Origin: Microbacterium murale
Lineage (GTDB): Bacteria > Actinomycetota > Actinomycetes > Actinomycetales > Microbacteriaceae
Reading direction: 5' to 3'
Assembly (NCBI RefSeq): GCF_030815955.1
Contig: NZ_JAUSXK010000001.1
Coordinates: forward strand, 1,550,001 to 1,614,000
DNA: 64,000 nt
In this document: one piece after another, positions 26,249 through 35,656 of the stretch
Layout of the letters: the number at the start of each line of letters is the position of its first letter
How positions within the stretch are numbered: the first letter of the stretch is position 1
Made by a program: the position numbers and the translations under genes
Notes under the pieces: model-generated
Told to the model about the DNA's origin: nothing
Database searches by the model: none
The model's input: the letters and a program-made list of their open reading frames with translations, nothing else

Positions 26249-26297
26249 CTCGGATGGGCGGAGCGCGCCTATCGGAACGCGCGCTGACCGTGGTGCC

Positions 26298-26846
26298 TCA
26301 AGCGGTCGCGGTCGCATCCTCACGACGAGGCAGCACCCATCCCGCGCGCGGGAAGTGGCAGGTGTAGCCGTTCGGGTAGGTGATCAGGTAGTCCTGGTGC
26401 TCGGGCTCGGCCTCCCAGAACGGACCCGCCGGCTCGATCGTGGTGACGGCTTTGGCGGGCCACAGGCCTGAAGCATCGACGTCGGCGATCGTGTCGCGCG
26501 CGATCTGCTCCTGCTCGGGACTCAGCGGGAAGATCGCCGAACGGTAGCTCGTTCCGATGTCGTTGCCCTGGCGGTTCAGCGTCGAAGGGTCATGGATCTG
26601 GAAGAAGAACGCCAGGATGTCGCGGTACGTCGTCTTCGCGGGGTCGAAAACCACCTCGAGCGCTTCGGCGTGACCGGGGTGATTGCGGTAGGTCGCGTTC
26701 GCGTTCTGGCCGCCGGTGTAACCGACTCTGGTGTCGAGGACGCCGGGCTGGCGGCGGACGAGGTCTTCCATGCCCCAGAAGCATCCGCCGGCGAGGACTG
26801 CCGTCTCGGTGCCGGGGGTGCGGGTGATGGTTCCGGTGTCAGTCAT
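26298..26846 (-). CDS. msrA: Peptide methionine sulfoxide reductase A
   Basis: A 182-residue reductase of methionine-(S)-sulfoxide. The catalytic Cys is in [10 protein letters not shown] (about residue 22), with [20 protein letters not shown] and [16 protein letters not shown] as family blocks. The resolving cysteine is probably the one in [10 protein letters not shown] near residue 164. AGAGGAG precedes the ATG. It is a single-gene unit. Confidence 0.96.
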   Translation of the reverse strand: MTDTGTITRTPGTETAVLAGGCFWGMEDLVRRQPGVLDTRVGYTGGQNANATYRNHPGHAEALEVVFDPAKTTYRDILAFFFQIHDPSTLNRQGNDIGTSYRSAIFPLSPEQEQIARDTIADVDASGLWPAKAVTTIEPAGPFWEAEPEHQDYLITYPNGYTCHFPRAGWVLPRREDATATA

Positions 26847-27029
26847 AGTGCTACTCCTCTGTCAGGGATAAGAACAGTCTGACGGCTACCGACATTCCAG
26901 TGCCCCTCTCGAATCGCGCAATGTGCTTCATTCGTCGGCAGGTACAGCACTTCGCGCAGTTCGAACGGCGCGGTATGGCGGCTGCATTGCCAGTAATGTT
27001 GCTTTCCTGCCACTCATACAGGGGGACGC

Positions 27030-27947
27030 ATGTCGGTTGGTCTGCTCGCCGTCGTCGACGATATTCTGAGCGCCGCAATGAAGGCGTCTGCGAAAGCGGC
27101 GGGAGTCGTGATCGACGACGCCGCCGTCACTCCGCAGTATGTGCAGGGCATCTCCCCGGCACGAGAGCTGCCGGTGGTCTTCAAGATCACGCTCGGTTCA
27201 CTCGTCAACAAGTTCGTGATCATCATCCCGATCGCACTGCTGCTCACCGCGTTCGCGCCCTGGGTTTTGCCGTACCTTCTCATCCTCGGCGGCACGTACC
27301 TCTGCTTCGAGGGCGCCGAGAAGGTTCTGGAATGGTTCGGATTCCATCACGGTCATGCAGACGAGGGCGCCCGCAACGAGAACAAGCTCGTGTGGGGTGC
27401 CATCCGCACCGACCTCATCCTGTCCACCGAGATCATGCTCATCTCGCTGGCGAATCTCGATGCCGGGCTCAGCATCTGGATGACACTGGCGATCCTCGCC
27501 GTGATCGCGCTGATGATGACCATCGTCGTGTACGGAGCGGTCGCGCTGCTCGTCAAGATCGACGACATCGGTCTGAAGATGGCGAAGAACCCCTCCCGAC
27601 GCGTGCGGCACACCGGCACACGGATCGTACGGTCGATGCCTGCGGTGTTCAGGGTCATCAGCGTCGTCGGCACCGTGGCGATGCTGTGGGTCGGCGGACA
27701 CCTGCTGCTCGCGAACCTCGGCGAGGTCGGGCTGACATTCTTCAGCGACATGCTGCACAGCATCCATGACTTCCTCGCGCCGGCCGGAGGGGTCATCGCG
27801 TGGGTCGGCGAGACGTTCGTCTCGGCCGTGGCCGGGCTTGTCGTCGGCCTCATCGTCGTCGGGGTCGTGCTGCTGATCGGACGGATTCTGGGCAAGAAGC
27901 CGAGCTTCCACGAGGGCGAAGAATCGCCGACGGCGGTGGCCGCCTAG
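27030..27947 (+). CDS. DUF808 family membrane protein (YedI-like)
   Basis: A 305-residue inner-membrane protein with about six or seven helices. The N-terminal VVDDILSAAMKASAKAAGVVIDDAAV and GTYLCFEGAEKV blocks are characteristic of DUF808/YedI. The function is not established. ATG at 27030 has GGGGGACGC upstream. A 183-bp gap separates it from divergent msrA; I see no clear operator there. Confidence 0.88.
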   Translation: MSVGLLAVVDDILSAAMKASAKAAGVVIDDAAVTPQYVQGISPARELPVVFKITLGSLVNKFVIIIPIALLLTAFAPWVLPYLLILGGTYLCFEGAEKVLEWFGFHHGHADEGARNENKLVWGAIRTDLILSTEIMLISLANLDAGLSIWMTLAILAVIALMMTIVVYGAVALLVKIDDIGLKMAKNPSRRVRHTGTRIVRSMPAVFRVISVVGTVAMLWVGGHLLLANLGEVGLTFFSDMLHSIHDFLAPAGGVIAWVGETFVSAVAGLVVGLIVVGVVLLIGRILGKKPSFHEGEESPTAVAA

Positions 27948-28013
27948 TCCGCAGTGCCGAGCGCACGCCGGGCGGCCTTCTCCTGGAATAAGAGCGGGCG
28001 TAGCCTCGACGGC

Positions 28014-28673
28014 ATGGACGTCTTCGAGCAGCTCCTGCCTAAAGAGTTCCACGCGACGGCCGGTGTTGAGGATTGGCGCGTGCTGTTCTGGGGAGCGCAT
28101 GCGTTCTACCGCACCTCGTCATTCGCACAGGCAGCAGAGTTCGTCGGCGCGATCTCGGCCGCCGCCACGACCGTCGGCCATGAGCCGGATGTGGACGTGC
28201 GTCCAGAAGGCGTGGTGATCAGGTCGTGCTCGCGCCCCGACGGCGCCCTGAGTCGCAAGGATGCCGACCTCGCGGTCACAGTCAGCGCGGCGGCCCGATC
28301 AATGGGATTGGTCGCAGACCCCAGCATGCTGATGGTGGTGGGCATCGCGGTGGCGCAGGATGCCGGAGTCGACACCCGACCGTTCTGGGAAGCGGCCTTC
28401 GGTTACCGCCGAGTCGGAGATGAGGATCTGATCGATCCGCTGCGGCGCGGACCGCATCTCTGGTTTCACGAGCTCAGCCCGGCGCGACCAGGGCGTGGCC
28501 GGACGCACATCGATGTCTCGGTGCCGGCGGATCAGGCGGAGGGGCGCGTTCGAGCAGCGGTTGCTGCGGGCGGGCGCATCGCTGACGTTGACACGGCACC
28601 CGAGTCGTGGACCATCGCCTCGCCCGACAACCACGGCGTCGATATCGCGGGGTGGGCAGACATCGAGGGGTGA
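28014..28673 (+). CDS. Pterin carbinolamine dehydratase-like / VOC domain fusion
   Basis: A 219-residue protein with two parts. Residues about 1-100 resemble 4a-carbinolamine dehydratase (DWRVLFWGAHAFYRT, GHEPDVDVRPEGVVIRSCS, LSRKDADLA), but the usual catalytic His-His-Pro is replaced by GHEP, so dehydratase activity is doubtful. Residues about 100-219 form a vicinal-oxygen-chelate (glyoxalase-like) domain with THIDVSVP and ASPDNHGVDIAGW. Similar fusions occur in actinobacteria without a known role. Confidence 0.75.
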   Translation: MDVFEQLLPKEFHATAGVEDWRVLFWGAHAFYRTSSFAQAAEFVGAISAAATTVGHEPDVDVRPEGVVIRSCSRPDGALSRKDADLAVTVSAAARSMGLVADPSMLMVVGIAVAQDAGVDTRPFWEAAFGYRRVGDEDLIDPLRRGPHLWFHELSPARPGRGRTHIDVSVPADQAEGRVRAAVAAGGRIADVDTAPESWTIASPDNHGVDIAGWADIEG

Positions 28674-28782
28674 TGCCCGCTTCCCGGCAGCCGGGGTGAT
28701 CTCCGCTGTCATCCACAAGTCGTGAACCGCCTCTGACCAGAGGCACGGACTCGACCCCGCGCTGCGCCGCGGACGTGTGATC

Positions 28783-28836
28783 TTGACAGCGAACCACCTC
28801 GGTGGCATAGTTTGTGAATCGTTGGAAACGTTTACA
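28783..28836 (+). promoter_or_regulatory. Promoter and LacI-type operator of the ADP-ribosylglycohydrolase-family operon
   Basis: TTGACA (28783-28788) and CATAGT (28806-28811) with a 17-bp spacer form a good promoter. Just downstream, TGGAAACGTTTACA (28823-28836) is a near-perfect dyad around AAACGTTT, close to the LacI-family consensus TGTAAACGTTTACA. It lies over the probable start, so the LacI product should repress its own operon. Confidence 0.75.
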
Positions 28837-28854
28837 GCACTCAAGGGAGAGCGC

Positions 28855-29922
28855 GTGGTCCGGGTCACCATCACTCAGGTCGCCGAGTATGCGGGTGTAT
28901 CGATCGCTTCCGCGTCACGGGCTTTGAACGGCCAGATCGCGAGCGCCGAGACGATCGCGAAGGTGCAGCACGCGGCTGCGACACTCGGGTACGTCGCAGA
29001 TGCGACCGCACGGTCGCTCAAACTCGGCCGTACGCACCAGCTCGCTTACGCCGTCGCTGACATCGGCAACCCGGTCTATGTCGAGATGATGACCGCGATC
29101 GAGCGCGTGGTGTCCGCATCGGGGTACCGCCTGGTCCTGTCATCGACCGGTACGTCGTCGTCATCCGTCGACGTCGTGCGCGATCTCGGGCGTGGCTACG
29201 TCGACGGCATGATCCTCTCGCCGCTCCGCGTCACCGACGAGCTTCTCGCCGCTCTCGCGAAGACGCCGACACCGGTCGTGGTTCTCGGGCGCCTGCCCGA
29301 TGGCACGAGCCTCGACACGGTCCGGGCCGACTCGGTCACGGCGATGCGGCTTGTGGTCGATCACCTCGTCGCCGAAGGCCGACGTGATATCGCCTTCGTG
29401 AACGGTCCAGGCGACACGACGCCTGGCACCTTCCGCCGCGACGGCTTCAACACCGCCGTCACCGCGCACCCGCTCGTCTCGACACGCAGCATCGACGCCG
29501 ACGACTTCACGATCGCAGCGGGGTACGCCGCCGCTCGCCGAGTCCTCGACGGCGATCGGCGGCCCGACGCCATCGTCGCCGCCAACGACCTGATCGGGAT
29601 CGGTGCGATCCGTGCTGCGGAAGACCTCGGATTGACCGTCCCGGACGACATCGCTGTGACCGGCATCGACAACACCGAGCTCACCGGAGTCATCCGCCCA
29701 GGCCTGACCAGCGTCGACCTCGGCGCCGACGAGCGCGGTCGTGTCGCGGCGGAGCTTCTGCTCGCGCGCATCGCCGAACCCTCCCGCGCCGCGCACACCG
29801 TCACCGTCGCACCGGCACTGGTCGTTCGTGGTTCGTCACTCTCCCGTGCGCGTGCACAGGGTCGCGCTCCTCATCACGAGACCGACTCCACCGAGCTCGA
29901 CGAAGAGAGGGCAGCCGGATGA
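28855..29922 (+). CDS. LacI family transcriptional regulator (long sugar operon)
   Basis: A 355-residue regulator with helix-turn-helix VTITQVAEYAGVSIASASRA and hinge region ATARSLKLG, then an effector-binding domain ending with VVRGSSL. GTG at 28855 is chosen because GGGAG precedes it and the HTH then begins within a few residues; an upstream in-frame start would lie inside the promoter. It overlaps the first permease by ATGA, so it is the first gene of a ten-gene operon it probably represses. Confidence 0.92.
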   Translation: MVRVTITQVAEYAGVSIASASRALNGQIASAETIAKVQHAAATLGYVADATARSLKLGRTHQLAYAVADIGNPVYVEMMTAIERVVSASGYRLVLSSTGTSSSSVDVVRDLGRGYVDGMILSPLRVTDELLAALAKTPTPVVVLGRLPDGTSLDTVRADSVTAMRLVVDHLVAEGRRDIAFVNGPGDTTPGTFRRDGFNTAVTAHPLVSTRSIDADDFTIAAGYAAARRVLDGDRRPDAIVAANDLIGIGAIRAAEDLGLTVPDDIAVTGIDNTELTGVIRPGLTSVDLGADERGRVAAELLLARIAEPSRAAHTVTVAPALVVRGSSLSRARAQGRAPHHETDSTELDEERAAG

Positions 29923-30854
29923 GCACCATCGCCACGAAACCACCTCGACAGACGAAGCGGATCGGTCACCGCACCCGCGCGCAACGCCGCGAGGCCATCG
30001 CCCTCGTCGTTCCCGCGCTCCTGCCGATCATCATCTTCTCCGTCATCCCGCTGGTCAGCGGTGTGGCGCTCGGCTTCACGGACGCCACGCTGAAGCGGAA
30101 CGCGGAGATCAACTTCATCGGTTTCGGCAACTTCATCGAGCTGCTCGGCGATCACCGCTTCTGGGGCTCCTTCGGCATCGGCCTCGTCTGGGCCGGTTCA
30201 GTCGCCCTTCTGACGCTCGTCTGCGCAATGGCACTCGCGCTGCTGCTCAACAGCGACCTGCGGTTGAAGGGTCTCACCCGCGTTCTGGCACTGATCCCCT
30301 GGGCGATGCCGCCGGTGGTCATCGCGATCGTGTGGCGGATGATCTACAACCCCAACTCCGGGCCCCTCAACGGCGCCCTCGAGGCGGTCGGCATCCCCGG
30401 AGTCAACTGGCTCGGTGACTTCTCGACCGCGCTGCCCGCCGTCATCGTCGTCGGCGTCTGGGCAGGCATCCCGCAGACCACGGTGCTGCTGCTGCTGGCC
30501 GGAATGCAGTCGATCTCGGCAGAGCAGCACGAAGCAGCGGCCGTCGACGGCGCCGGAGCCTTCCGCCGGTTCTGGCACATCACGCTCCCCGCGCTGCGGC
30601 CCGTGATCATCGCCGTGACGGCCCTCGACTTCATCTGGCAGTTCAACTCCTTCGGGCTCATCTACGTGCTCACAGAGGGCGGCCCGGGCGGACGGACGAT
30701 GATCCCTCCCCTGTTCACCTATCTGGAGGCGTTCCGCAACCGTGAGATCGGATACGCATCCGCGATGGGCGACGTGCTCGTCATCGCGATCCTGCTGATC
30801 CTGTCGCTCTATCTCATCAACCAGTTCCGCCAGACGAAGGGAGAGCGCTCATGA
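29919..30854 (+). CDS. Sugar ABC transporter permease (MalF-like)
   Basis: A 311-residue six-helix permease with a basic cytoplasmic N-terminus (residues 1-28). The coupling loop is HEAAAVDGAGAFRRFWHITLP near residue 205. It overlaps the LacI gene and the next permease by ATGA. No ATPase is encoded in the operon. Confidence 0.93.
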   Translation: MSTIATKPPRQTKRIGHRTRAQRREAIALVVPALLPIIIFSVIPLVSGVALGFTDATLKRNAEINFIGFGNFIELLGDHRFWGSFGIGLVWAGSVALLTLVCAMALALLLNSDLRLKGLTRVLALIPWAMPPVVIAIVWRMIYNPNSGPLNGALEAVGIPGVNWLGDFSTALPAVIVVGVWAGIPQTTVLLLLAGMQSISAEQHEAAAVDGAGAFRRFWHITLPALRPVIIAVTALDFIWQFNSFGLIYVLTEGGPGGRTMIPPLFTYLEAFRNREIGYASAMGDVLVIAILLILSLYLINQFRQTKGERS

Positions 30855-31690
30855 CCACGAAGCGCCCCTGGTACGCGACGGTGCTGATGTACGCGGCCCT
30901 CGCTGCGTTCCTGCTCTTCCTCGGATTCCCTCTGCTGTGGTTGCTGTCGGCGTCGTTCAAGTCGTCGGGAGAACTGAACTCCCTCGCCGTCAACCTGCTG
31001 CCGGCCAACTGGGACTTCAGCAACTACGGCTCAGCGCTCGAGCGGCAGAATCTCCTGCCCGCGGCGGGAAACTCCCTCCTGGTCTCGATCGCGACGATGG
31101 TGATCACGGTGCTGCTGTCCATGCCGATGGCATACGCCCTCGCCCGACTCAGGGGCAAGCTTCGCGCGGCGGGGACGGTCTGGATCCTCACGAGCCAGGT
31201 CTTCCCCTCGATCCTGATCATCATCCCGCTGTTCCTGGTGCTCCGTTCGATCAACCTCAACGACACCCTGTTCGGCCTGATCCTCGTCTACGTCACGTTC
31301 ACGCTGCCGTTCACGCTCTGGATGCTGCAGGGATACGTCGCCGCCATCCCGCCGGAGCTCGAGGAGGCCGGTGAGATGGACGGCGCGTCGCGGATCACGA
31401 TCCTCCGCACGATCGTCCTTCCGCTGCTCGCACCAGGTCTCGTCGCAACCGCGATGTTCACGTTCGTCTCGGCGTGGAACGAGTTCTTCCTCGCCCTCGT
31501 GCTGCTGCAGAGCCCTGAACTCTACACGCTTCCGATCGCGCTGCGCTCCTTCCTGGGTGCCGAAGGGCAGACGCAGCTCGGCCCGCTGGCCGCAGGTGCG
31601 ATCCTCGCGACGATCCCGTCGCTCATCATTTTCAGCATCCTGCAGAAGAAGCTGACCGGCGGAATGCTCGCCGGTGCGGTCAAAGGCTGA
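30851..31690 (+). CDS. Sugar ABC transporter permease (MalG-like)
   Basis: A 279-residue six-helix permease; the coupling loop is EEAGEMDGASRITILRTIVLP (about residue 175) and the C-terminus is LAGAVKG. It begins within the stop of the MalF-like gene. Its partner binding protein follows 25 bp later, an order (permease-permease-binding protein) different from the GH130 operon. Confidence 0.93.
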   Translation: MTTKRPWYATVLMYAALAAFLLFLGFPLLWLLSASFKSSGELNSLAVNLLPANWDFSNYGSALERQNLLPAAGNSLLVSIATMVITVLLSMPMAYALARLRGKLRAAGTVWILTSQVFPSILIIIPLFLVLRSINLNDTLFGLILVYVTFTLPFTLWMLQGYVAAIPPELEEAGEMDGASRITILRTIVLPLLAPGLVATAMFTFVSAWNEFFLALVLLQSPELYTLPIALRSFLGAEGQTQLGPLAAGAILATIPSLIIFSILQKKLTGGMLAGAVKG

Positions 31691-31715
31691 CCCGGCCACC
31701 AAGGGGAGATCACAA

Positions 31716-33029
31716 ATGAGAAAGGCGAGCAATATGAACAGAATCCGAGGCATAGGCGCCATCGCTTTCGCGGGCGCGGCCGTCCTCGCCCTGAGCGGAT
31801 GCCAGCAGGGCAGCGCGACCGGCGGAGGCGACGAGGGCGGGGGCGACGCCGTCACCCTCCAGTTCCAGTCGTTGTCCGACCAGCCGGCGACCCAGGCCGC
31901 AGTCAAGTCGGTCGTCGACGACTGGAACGCGGAGAACCCCGACGTCCAGGTCGAGATCATCCAGGCCGGATGGGATGGCACGTTCGACAAGCTCATCACC
32001 CAGTTCACGGGTGGAACAGCACCGGACATCATCCACTACGAGGCGAGTTCCATCGCATCGTTCGCTGCGGACGGTTATCTCGCAGACCTGACGGACTACA
32101 TCGATGACGATCTCAAGTCCGACATCTCCGATGGCATCTGGGAGTCGGTCACCCAGGATGGCGAGATCATCGCGTATCCGTCGACACTGCAGTCGTACAT
32201 GGTGTTCGCCAACGCCGATCTTCTCGCGGCTGCCGGCGTCGAGGTGCCGAGCGGCGACACGATGACGTGGGAGGAGTTGCAGGAGATCGCGAAGGCGACG
32301 ACCACCGGCGGCGCCCACGGGCTCGGATGGGGGCTCGCATCGCCCACCGCGACGATGATGAGCCTTTCGCTCGGCTTCGACGGGGGCTACTTCTCCGGCG
32401 AGGGCACCGACGCCTCGATCGAGGTCGGCGATGCCGAACTCGCCGTGCCGGAGCTCATCCACGAGATGGCGTACACCGACAAGTCGATCGACCCGATCTC
32501 GCTCACGCAGTCGGGATCCGATGTTCTCGCATCGTTCTACGGCGGGAAGATCGCGATGACCGTGCAGGGTTCGTTCCAGGCGACGAACATCGCCAATGAC
32601 GCGCCGGAGGGATTCAACTGGGTCGCCCTGCCGCCGCTGGAAGGCTCAGCCGGGGCAATCCAGGCAGCCAATCCCCAGACGTACTCGGTGAACATCGATT
32701 CCGAGCACGTCGAGGAGTCGGCCGAGTTCCTGAACTTCCTCATGAGTGGCGAGAACCTCGGCCAGATCGCCTACGCCGACGCGCTCATCCCGTCGTCCGG
32801 CTCGGCGCGCGCAGAGGTGGAGACGCTGGCCGCCGACAACCCAGCCTGGACCCAGGTGCTGGCGTCCGGTGAGGGCCTGGTAGGACCGCCGTTCCTCAAA
32901 GTGGAGAAGTACACCGAGTGGAAGGACACCATCGCGACGCCCGCCTTCCAGCAGTACCTGGCCGACCAGATCACCAGCGAGCAGCTGGCCACCCAGCTGT
33001 CCGACGGCTGGGCCGACATCGCCGGCTGA
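31716..33029 (+). CDS. Sugar ABC transporter substrate-binding lipoprotein
   Basis: A 437-residue family 1 solute-binding protein. The signal peptide ends in the lipobox LALSGC (Cys about residue 29). ATG at 31716 is chosen because AAGGGGAG precedes it; ATG at 31734 (MNRIRG) is an alternative giving a shorter signal. A strong hairpin follows the stop codon and may raise its relative expression. The ligand is unknown; downstream genes suggest a ribosyl- or glycosyl-linked compound. Confidence 0.93.
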   Translation: MRKASNMNRIRGIGAIAFAGAAVLALSGCQQGSATGGGDEGGGDAVTLQFQSLSDQPATQAAVKSVVDDWNAENPDVQVEIIQAGWDGTFDKLITQFTGGTAPDIIHYEASSIASFAADGYLADLTDYIDDDLKSDISDGIWESVTQDGEIIAYPSTLQSYMVFANADLLAAAGVEVPSGDTMTWEELQEIAKATTTGGAHGLGWGLASPTATMMSLSLGFDGGYFSGEGTDASIEVGDAELAVPELIHEMAYTDKSIDPISLTQSGSDVLASFYGGKIAMTVQGSFQATNIANDAPEGFNWVALPPLEGSAGAIQAANPQTYSVNIDSEHVEESAEFLNFLMSGENLGQIAYADALIPSSGSARAEVETLAADNPAWTQVLASGEGLVGPPFLKVEKYTEWKDTIATPAFQQYLADQITSEQLATQLSDGWADIAG

Positions 33030-33037
33030 TGACGCTC

Positions 33038-33066
33038 GCGGGGGCGAGCCGCCGGTTCGCCCCCGC
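33038..33066 (+). other. Intercistronic hairpin after the binding-protein gene
   Basis: GCGGGGGCGA (33038-33047) and TCGCCCCCGC (33057-33066) form a perfect 10-bp stem with a 9-nt loop, starting 9 bp after the stop codon. There is no U-tract. Such hairpins after transporter binding-protein genes commonly protect the upstream mRNA or partly stop transcription, giving excess binding protein over downstream enzymes; that role is inferred. Confidence 0.7.
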
Positions 33067-33101
33067 CTGTCATCGACATCAGAGGCAAACAAGGAGTGGA
33101 A

Positions 33102-34283
33102 ATGTTCGTGTTGCAGGACCGAGTGGCCGGAGTGCTCGCCGGCGCCGCAGTGGGAGACGCGCTGGGAGGTGCCACCGAGGGCTGGACCCCCGAGCAGATC
33201 GAGGAGCGCCACGGCGGTCGAGTCGAGGGGATCGTCGGTCCGTTCCTCGCCGATTGGAAGACGGCGCGGCCGATCGCGCCGTACCACAAGGGCGATGGGC
33301 ACGTCACTGATGACACTCTCATGACGCATGCGCTCGTGGAGGTGTACGCCAAGCGGCGTCGCCACCTCGACGCGTACGATGTCGCCGGGGACCTCGTCCC
33401 GCTCATGATCGGTGAGCGCCGCTGGGTTCCCGAACTCGAGGACGACGCGCTCATCCTGCAGCGCGTCTTCCTCGCCGAGAAGTGGATCGTCGCGAAGCTG
33501 CACTACGGACACGCCGACCCCCGCGAGGCGGGCGTCGGGAACATCGTCAACTGCGGTGCCACGATGTACATGGCCCCGGTCGGGCTCGTCCACATCGGCG
33601 ACCCCCGCGGTGCATACGCCGAGGCCATCGATATCGCCGGAGCACACCAGTCGTCCTACGGGCGCGAGGCCGCAGGCGTGTTCGCCGCGGCCGTGGCGGC
33701 GTCCGCAGCATCCGGCGCGACCGTCGCCGATGTGCGCGCGGCCGTGCTCGATGTCGCTCACGACGGCACCGCCGCGGCGATCCGCGCCGTGTTCGAAGCC
33801 GTCGACGCCTTCCTCGCGGCCGGAGGATCGGATGATCCACGCGACCTCGCGCGCACCGTTCGCGCTGCGGTCGCACCGTTCGACACCGTCGGCGACCAGT
33901 ACCGCGCGCCCGCGATGGATGCCCGACTGCCGTCTCGCACCAAGTCGATCGAGGAGCTTCCTGTCGCCCTGGGCTTCGTCGTCGCTCGGGACGGCGACCT
34001 GCGCGCCGCCGTGCTCGACGCTGTCAACTACGGTCGCGACTCCGACTCGATCGCGACGATGGCCGGCGCCATCTGCGGCGGCCTTCATGGCCAGGATGCC
34101 GTGCCGAGCGAATGGGTCTCCGGCGTCACAACGGCCAGTCGCCTCGACCTCGACGGCGTGGTGACCTCGATGACAGAGGTCGTGCGCGACGTCGCGCGTG
34201 CTGACGCCGACCGCGCGACTCAGCGGGTGACAGCACTCGCAACGGTGCTCGGCGCGTCGCAAGACCGGGAGGGCGCGGCGTGA
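33102..34283 (+). CDS. ADP-ribosylglycohydrolase (DraG/ARH) family protein 1
   Basis: A 393-residue, all-helical DraG-family enzyme. Metal-binding motifs are present: GAAVGDALGGATEG at the N-terminus, GHVTDDTLMTHALVEVY (about residues 68-84) and NYGRDSDSIATMAGAICGG near residue 315. Members hydrolyse N- or O-glycosidic bonds to ribose in ADP-ribosylated proteins or small molecules using two magnesium ions. ATG at 33102 has AAGGAG five bases upstream. Its place in a sugar-uptake operon suggests a catabolic substrate rather than a modified protein; this is inference. Confidence 0.88.
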   Translation: MFVLQDRVAGVLAGAAVGDALGGATEGWTPEQIEERHGGRVEGIVGPFLADWKTARPIAPYHKGDGHVTDDTLMTHALVEVYAKRRRHLDAYDVAGDLVPLMIGERRWVPELEDDALILQRVFLAEKWIVAKLHYGHADPREAGVGNIVNCGATMYMAPVGLVHIGDPRGAYAEAIDIAGAHQSSYGREAAGVFAAAVAASAASGATVADVRAAVLDVAHDGTAAAIRAVFEAVDAFLAAGGSDDPRDLARTVRAAVAPFDTVGDQYRAPAMDARLPSRTKSIEELPVALGFVVARDGDLRAAVLDAVNYGRDSDSIATMAGAICGGLHGQDAVPSEWVSGVTTASRLDLDGVVTSMTEVVRDVARADADRATQRVTALATVLGASQDREGAA

Positions 34284-35656
34284 GATTGACCTGGGCGCAG
34301 CCGGAAGACCTGGTCCCCGCCGAACTCGCAGCCCTCCGCGAGCAGGGCGTCGCCGAGAGTGATATCGCTCCGATCGAGCAGCGATGGGCGGATGCGGGCG
34401 GATCGACCCGACTCGCCCCCTCGGGTGCCAGCGCGACCCCCGCTGCCCCAGAGGTACGCGCGCTGGCGCGCGCTGTGCTCGATGAGTTGCAGACTCTGCA
34501 GACGCCGAGCGCCGATGAACCGGACGAATGGGCCGATATCGTCGCGCTGCTCCCAGACGAGGCCTCGCCGGGTCCGGCATCCGTGGCGCCTGTGGCGTTC
34601 GAGCGCGTGCACGGGGCATGGCTCGGCCGGTCCGCCGGCTGCCTGCTCGGGAAGCCGGTGGAGAAGATCCCGCGCGAGGGCATCGAGCAGATCGCGCGTG
34701 CCACAGGCAACTGGCCCATCCAGACGTATTTCACGGCTCTCGGGCTCCCCCAAGAGGTCGCACAGCGGTGGCCATGGAACCGTCGCTCTGCGCCCACTTC
34801 GCTCCTGGAGAACATCGACGGGATGCCAGAGGACGATGACCTCAACTTCCCGATCCTCGCGCTCGATCTGCTGGAAGCGCATGGCGCGAGCCTGACGACC
34901 GAGCACGTCGCAGAAGCCTGGCTGGGAGCACTTCCTGCTGGCCGAGTCTTCACCGCCGAGCGTGCGGCGTACCGGAACATCCTCGACGCCCGTACCGTGC
35001 CGGACACGGCGAAACATCACAATCCGTTCCGCGAATGGATCGGCGCTCTCATCCGCGCCGACGTGCATGGCTGGGCGCACCCCGGTGATGTGCGCGCTGC
35101 TGCCGCATCGGCATGGACCGATGCACGACTGAGCCATACCCGCAACGGCATATACGGCGAGATGTGGGCCGCCGTGCTGTGCTCCGCGTCGCTGGTCGCC
35201 GGGTCTGCCGATGAGGTTCTGGATGCTGCCGACACTGTCGTTCCGCCGGCTTCGCGTCTTGCTGCCGCCGTGCGCCTCGGGCGCGAGACCGGGCGTACGC
35301 TCGCCTCCGGCGCACTGACAGTCGACTCGGCGCTCGACACTCTGCATGCAGCCTTCGAGGGGATGCACTGGGTGCACACGCTCAACAACGCGGCCCTCAC
35401 GGCATGCGCCCTTCAAGCGTACGGCGACGACTTCGGCGCTGCCATCGCACTCGCCGTCGCCGGCGGCTGGGACACCGACTCGGTCGGGGCGACCGTCGGA
35501 TCGGTCGTCGGCGGACTCGTGGGCGCTGACGGGATCGGCGAGGCATGGACAGCGCCGCTGAAGGATCGCATCGCGACCTCTATGCCCGGTGGGGCGGAGC
35601 GCTCCATCCGTGAACTCGCCGAGCGCACGCTTCACCTCTCCGGCGGAACGTCATGA
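34280..35656 (+). CDS. ADP-ribosylglycohydrolase (DraG/ARH) family protein 2
   Basis: A 458-residue second DraG-family protein, divergent from its neighbour. About 110 extra N-terminal residues of unknown role precede HGAWLGRSAGCLLGKPVEKI. The usual TDDT motif reads PEDDDLNF and the C-terminal metal motif is GGWDTDSVGATVGSVVGG, so most acidic ligands remain but the first site differs. GTG at 34280 overlaps the previous stop (GTGA). The pair may act on different linkages or form a complex. Confidence 0.85.
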   Translation: MRLTWAQPEDLVPAELAALREQGVAESDIAPIEQRWADAGGSTRLAPSGASATPAAPEVRALARAVLDELQTLQTPSADEPDEWADIVALLPDEASPGPASVAPVAFERVHGAWLGRSAGCLLGKPVEKIPREGIEQIARATGNWPIQTYFTALGLPQEVAQRWPWNRRSAPTSLLENIDGMPEDDDLNFPILALDLLEAHGASLTTEHVAEAWLGALPAGRVFTAERAAYRNILDARTVPDTAKHHNPFREWIGALIRADVHGWAHPGDVRAAAASAWTDARLSHTRNGIYGEMWAAVLCSASLVAGSADEVLDAADTVVPPASRLAAAVRLGRETGRTLASGALTVDSALDTLHAAFEGMHWVHTLNNAALTACALQAYGDDFGAAIALAVAGGWDTDSVGATVGSVVGGLVGADGIGEAWTAPLKDRIATSMPGGAERSIRELAERTLHLSGGTS

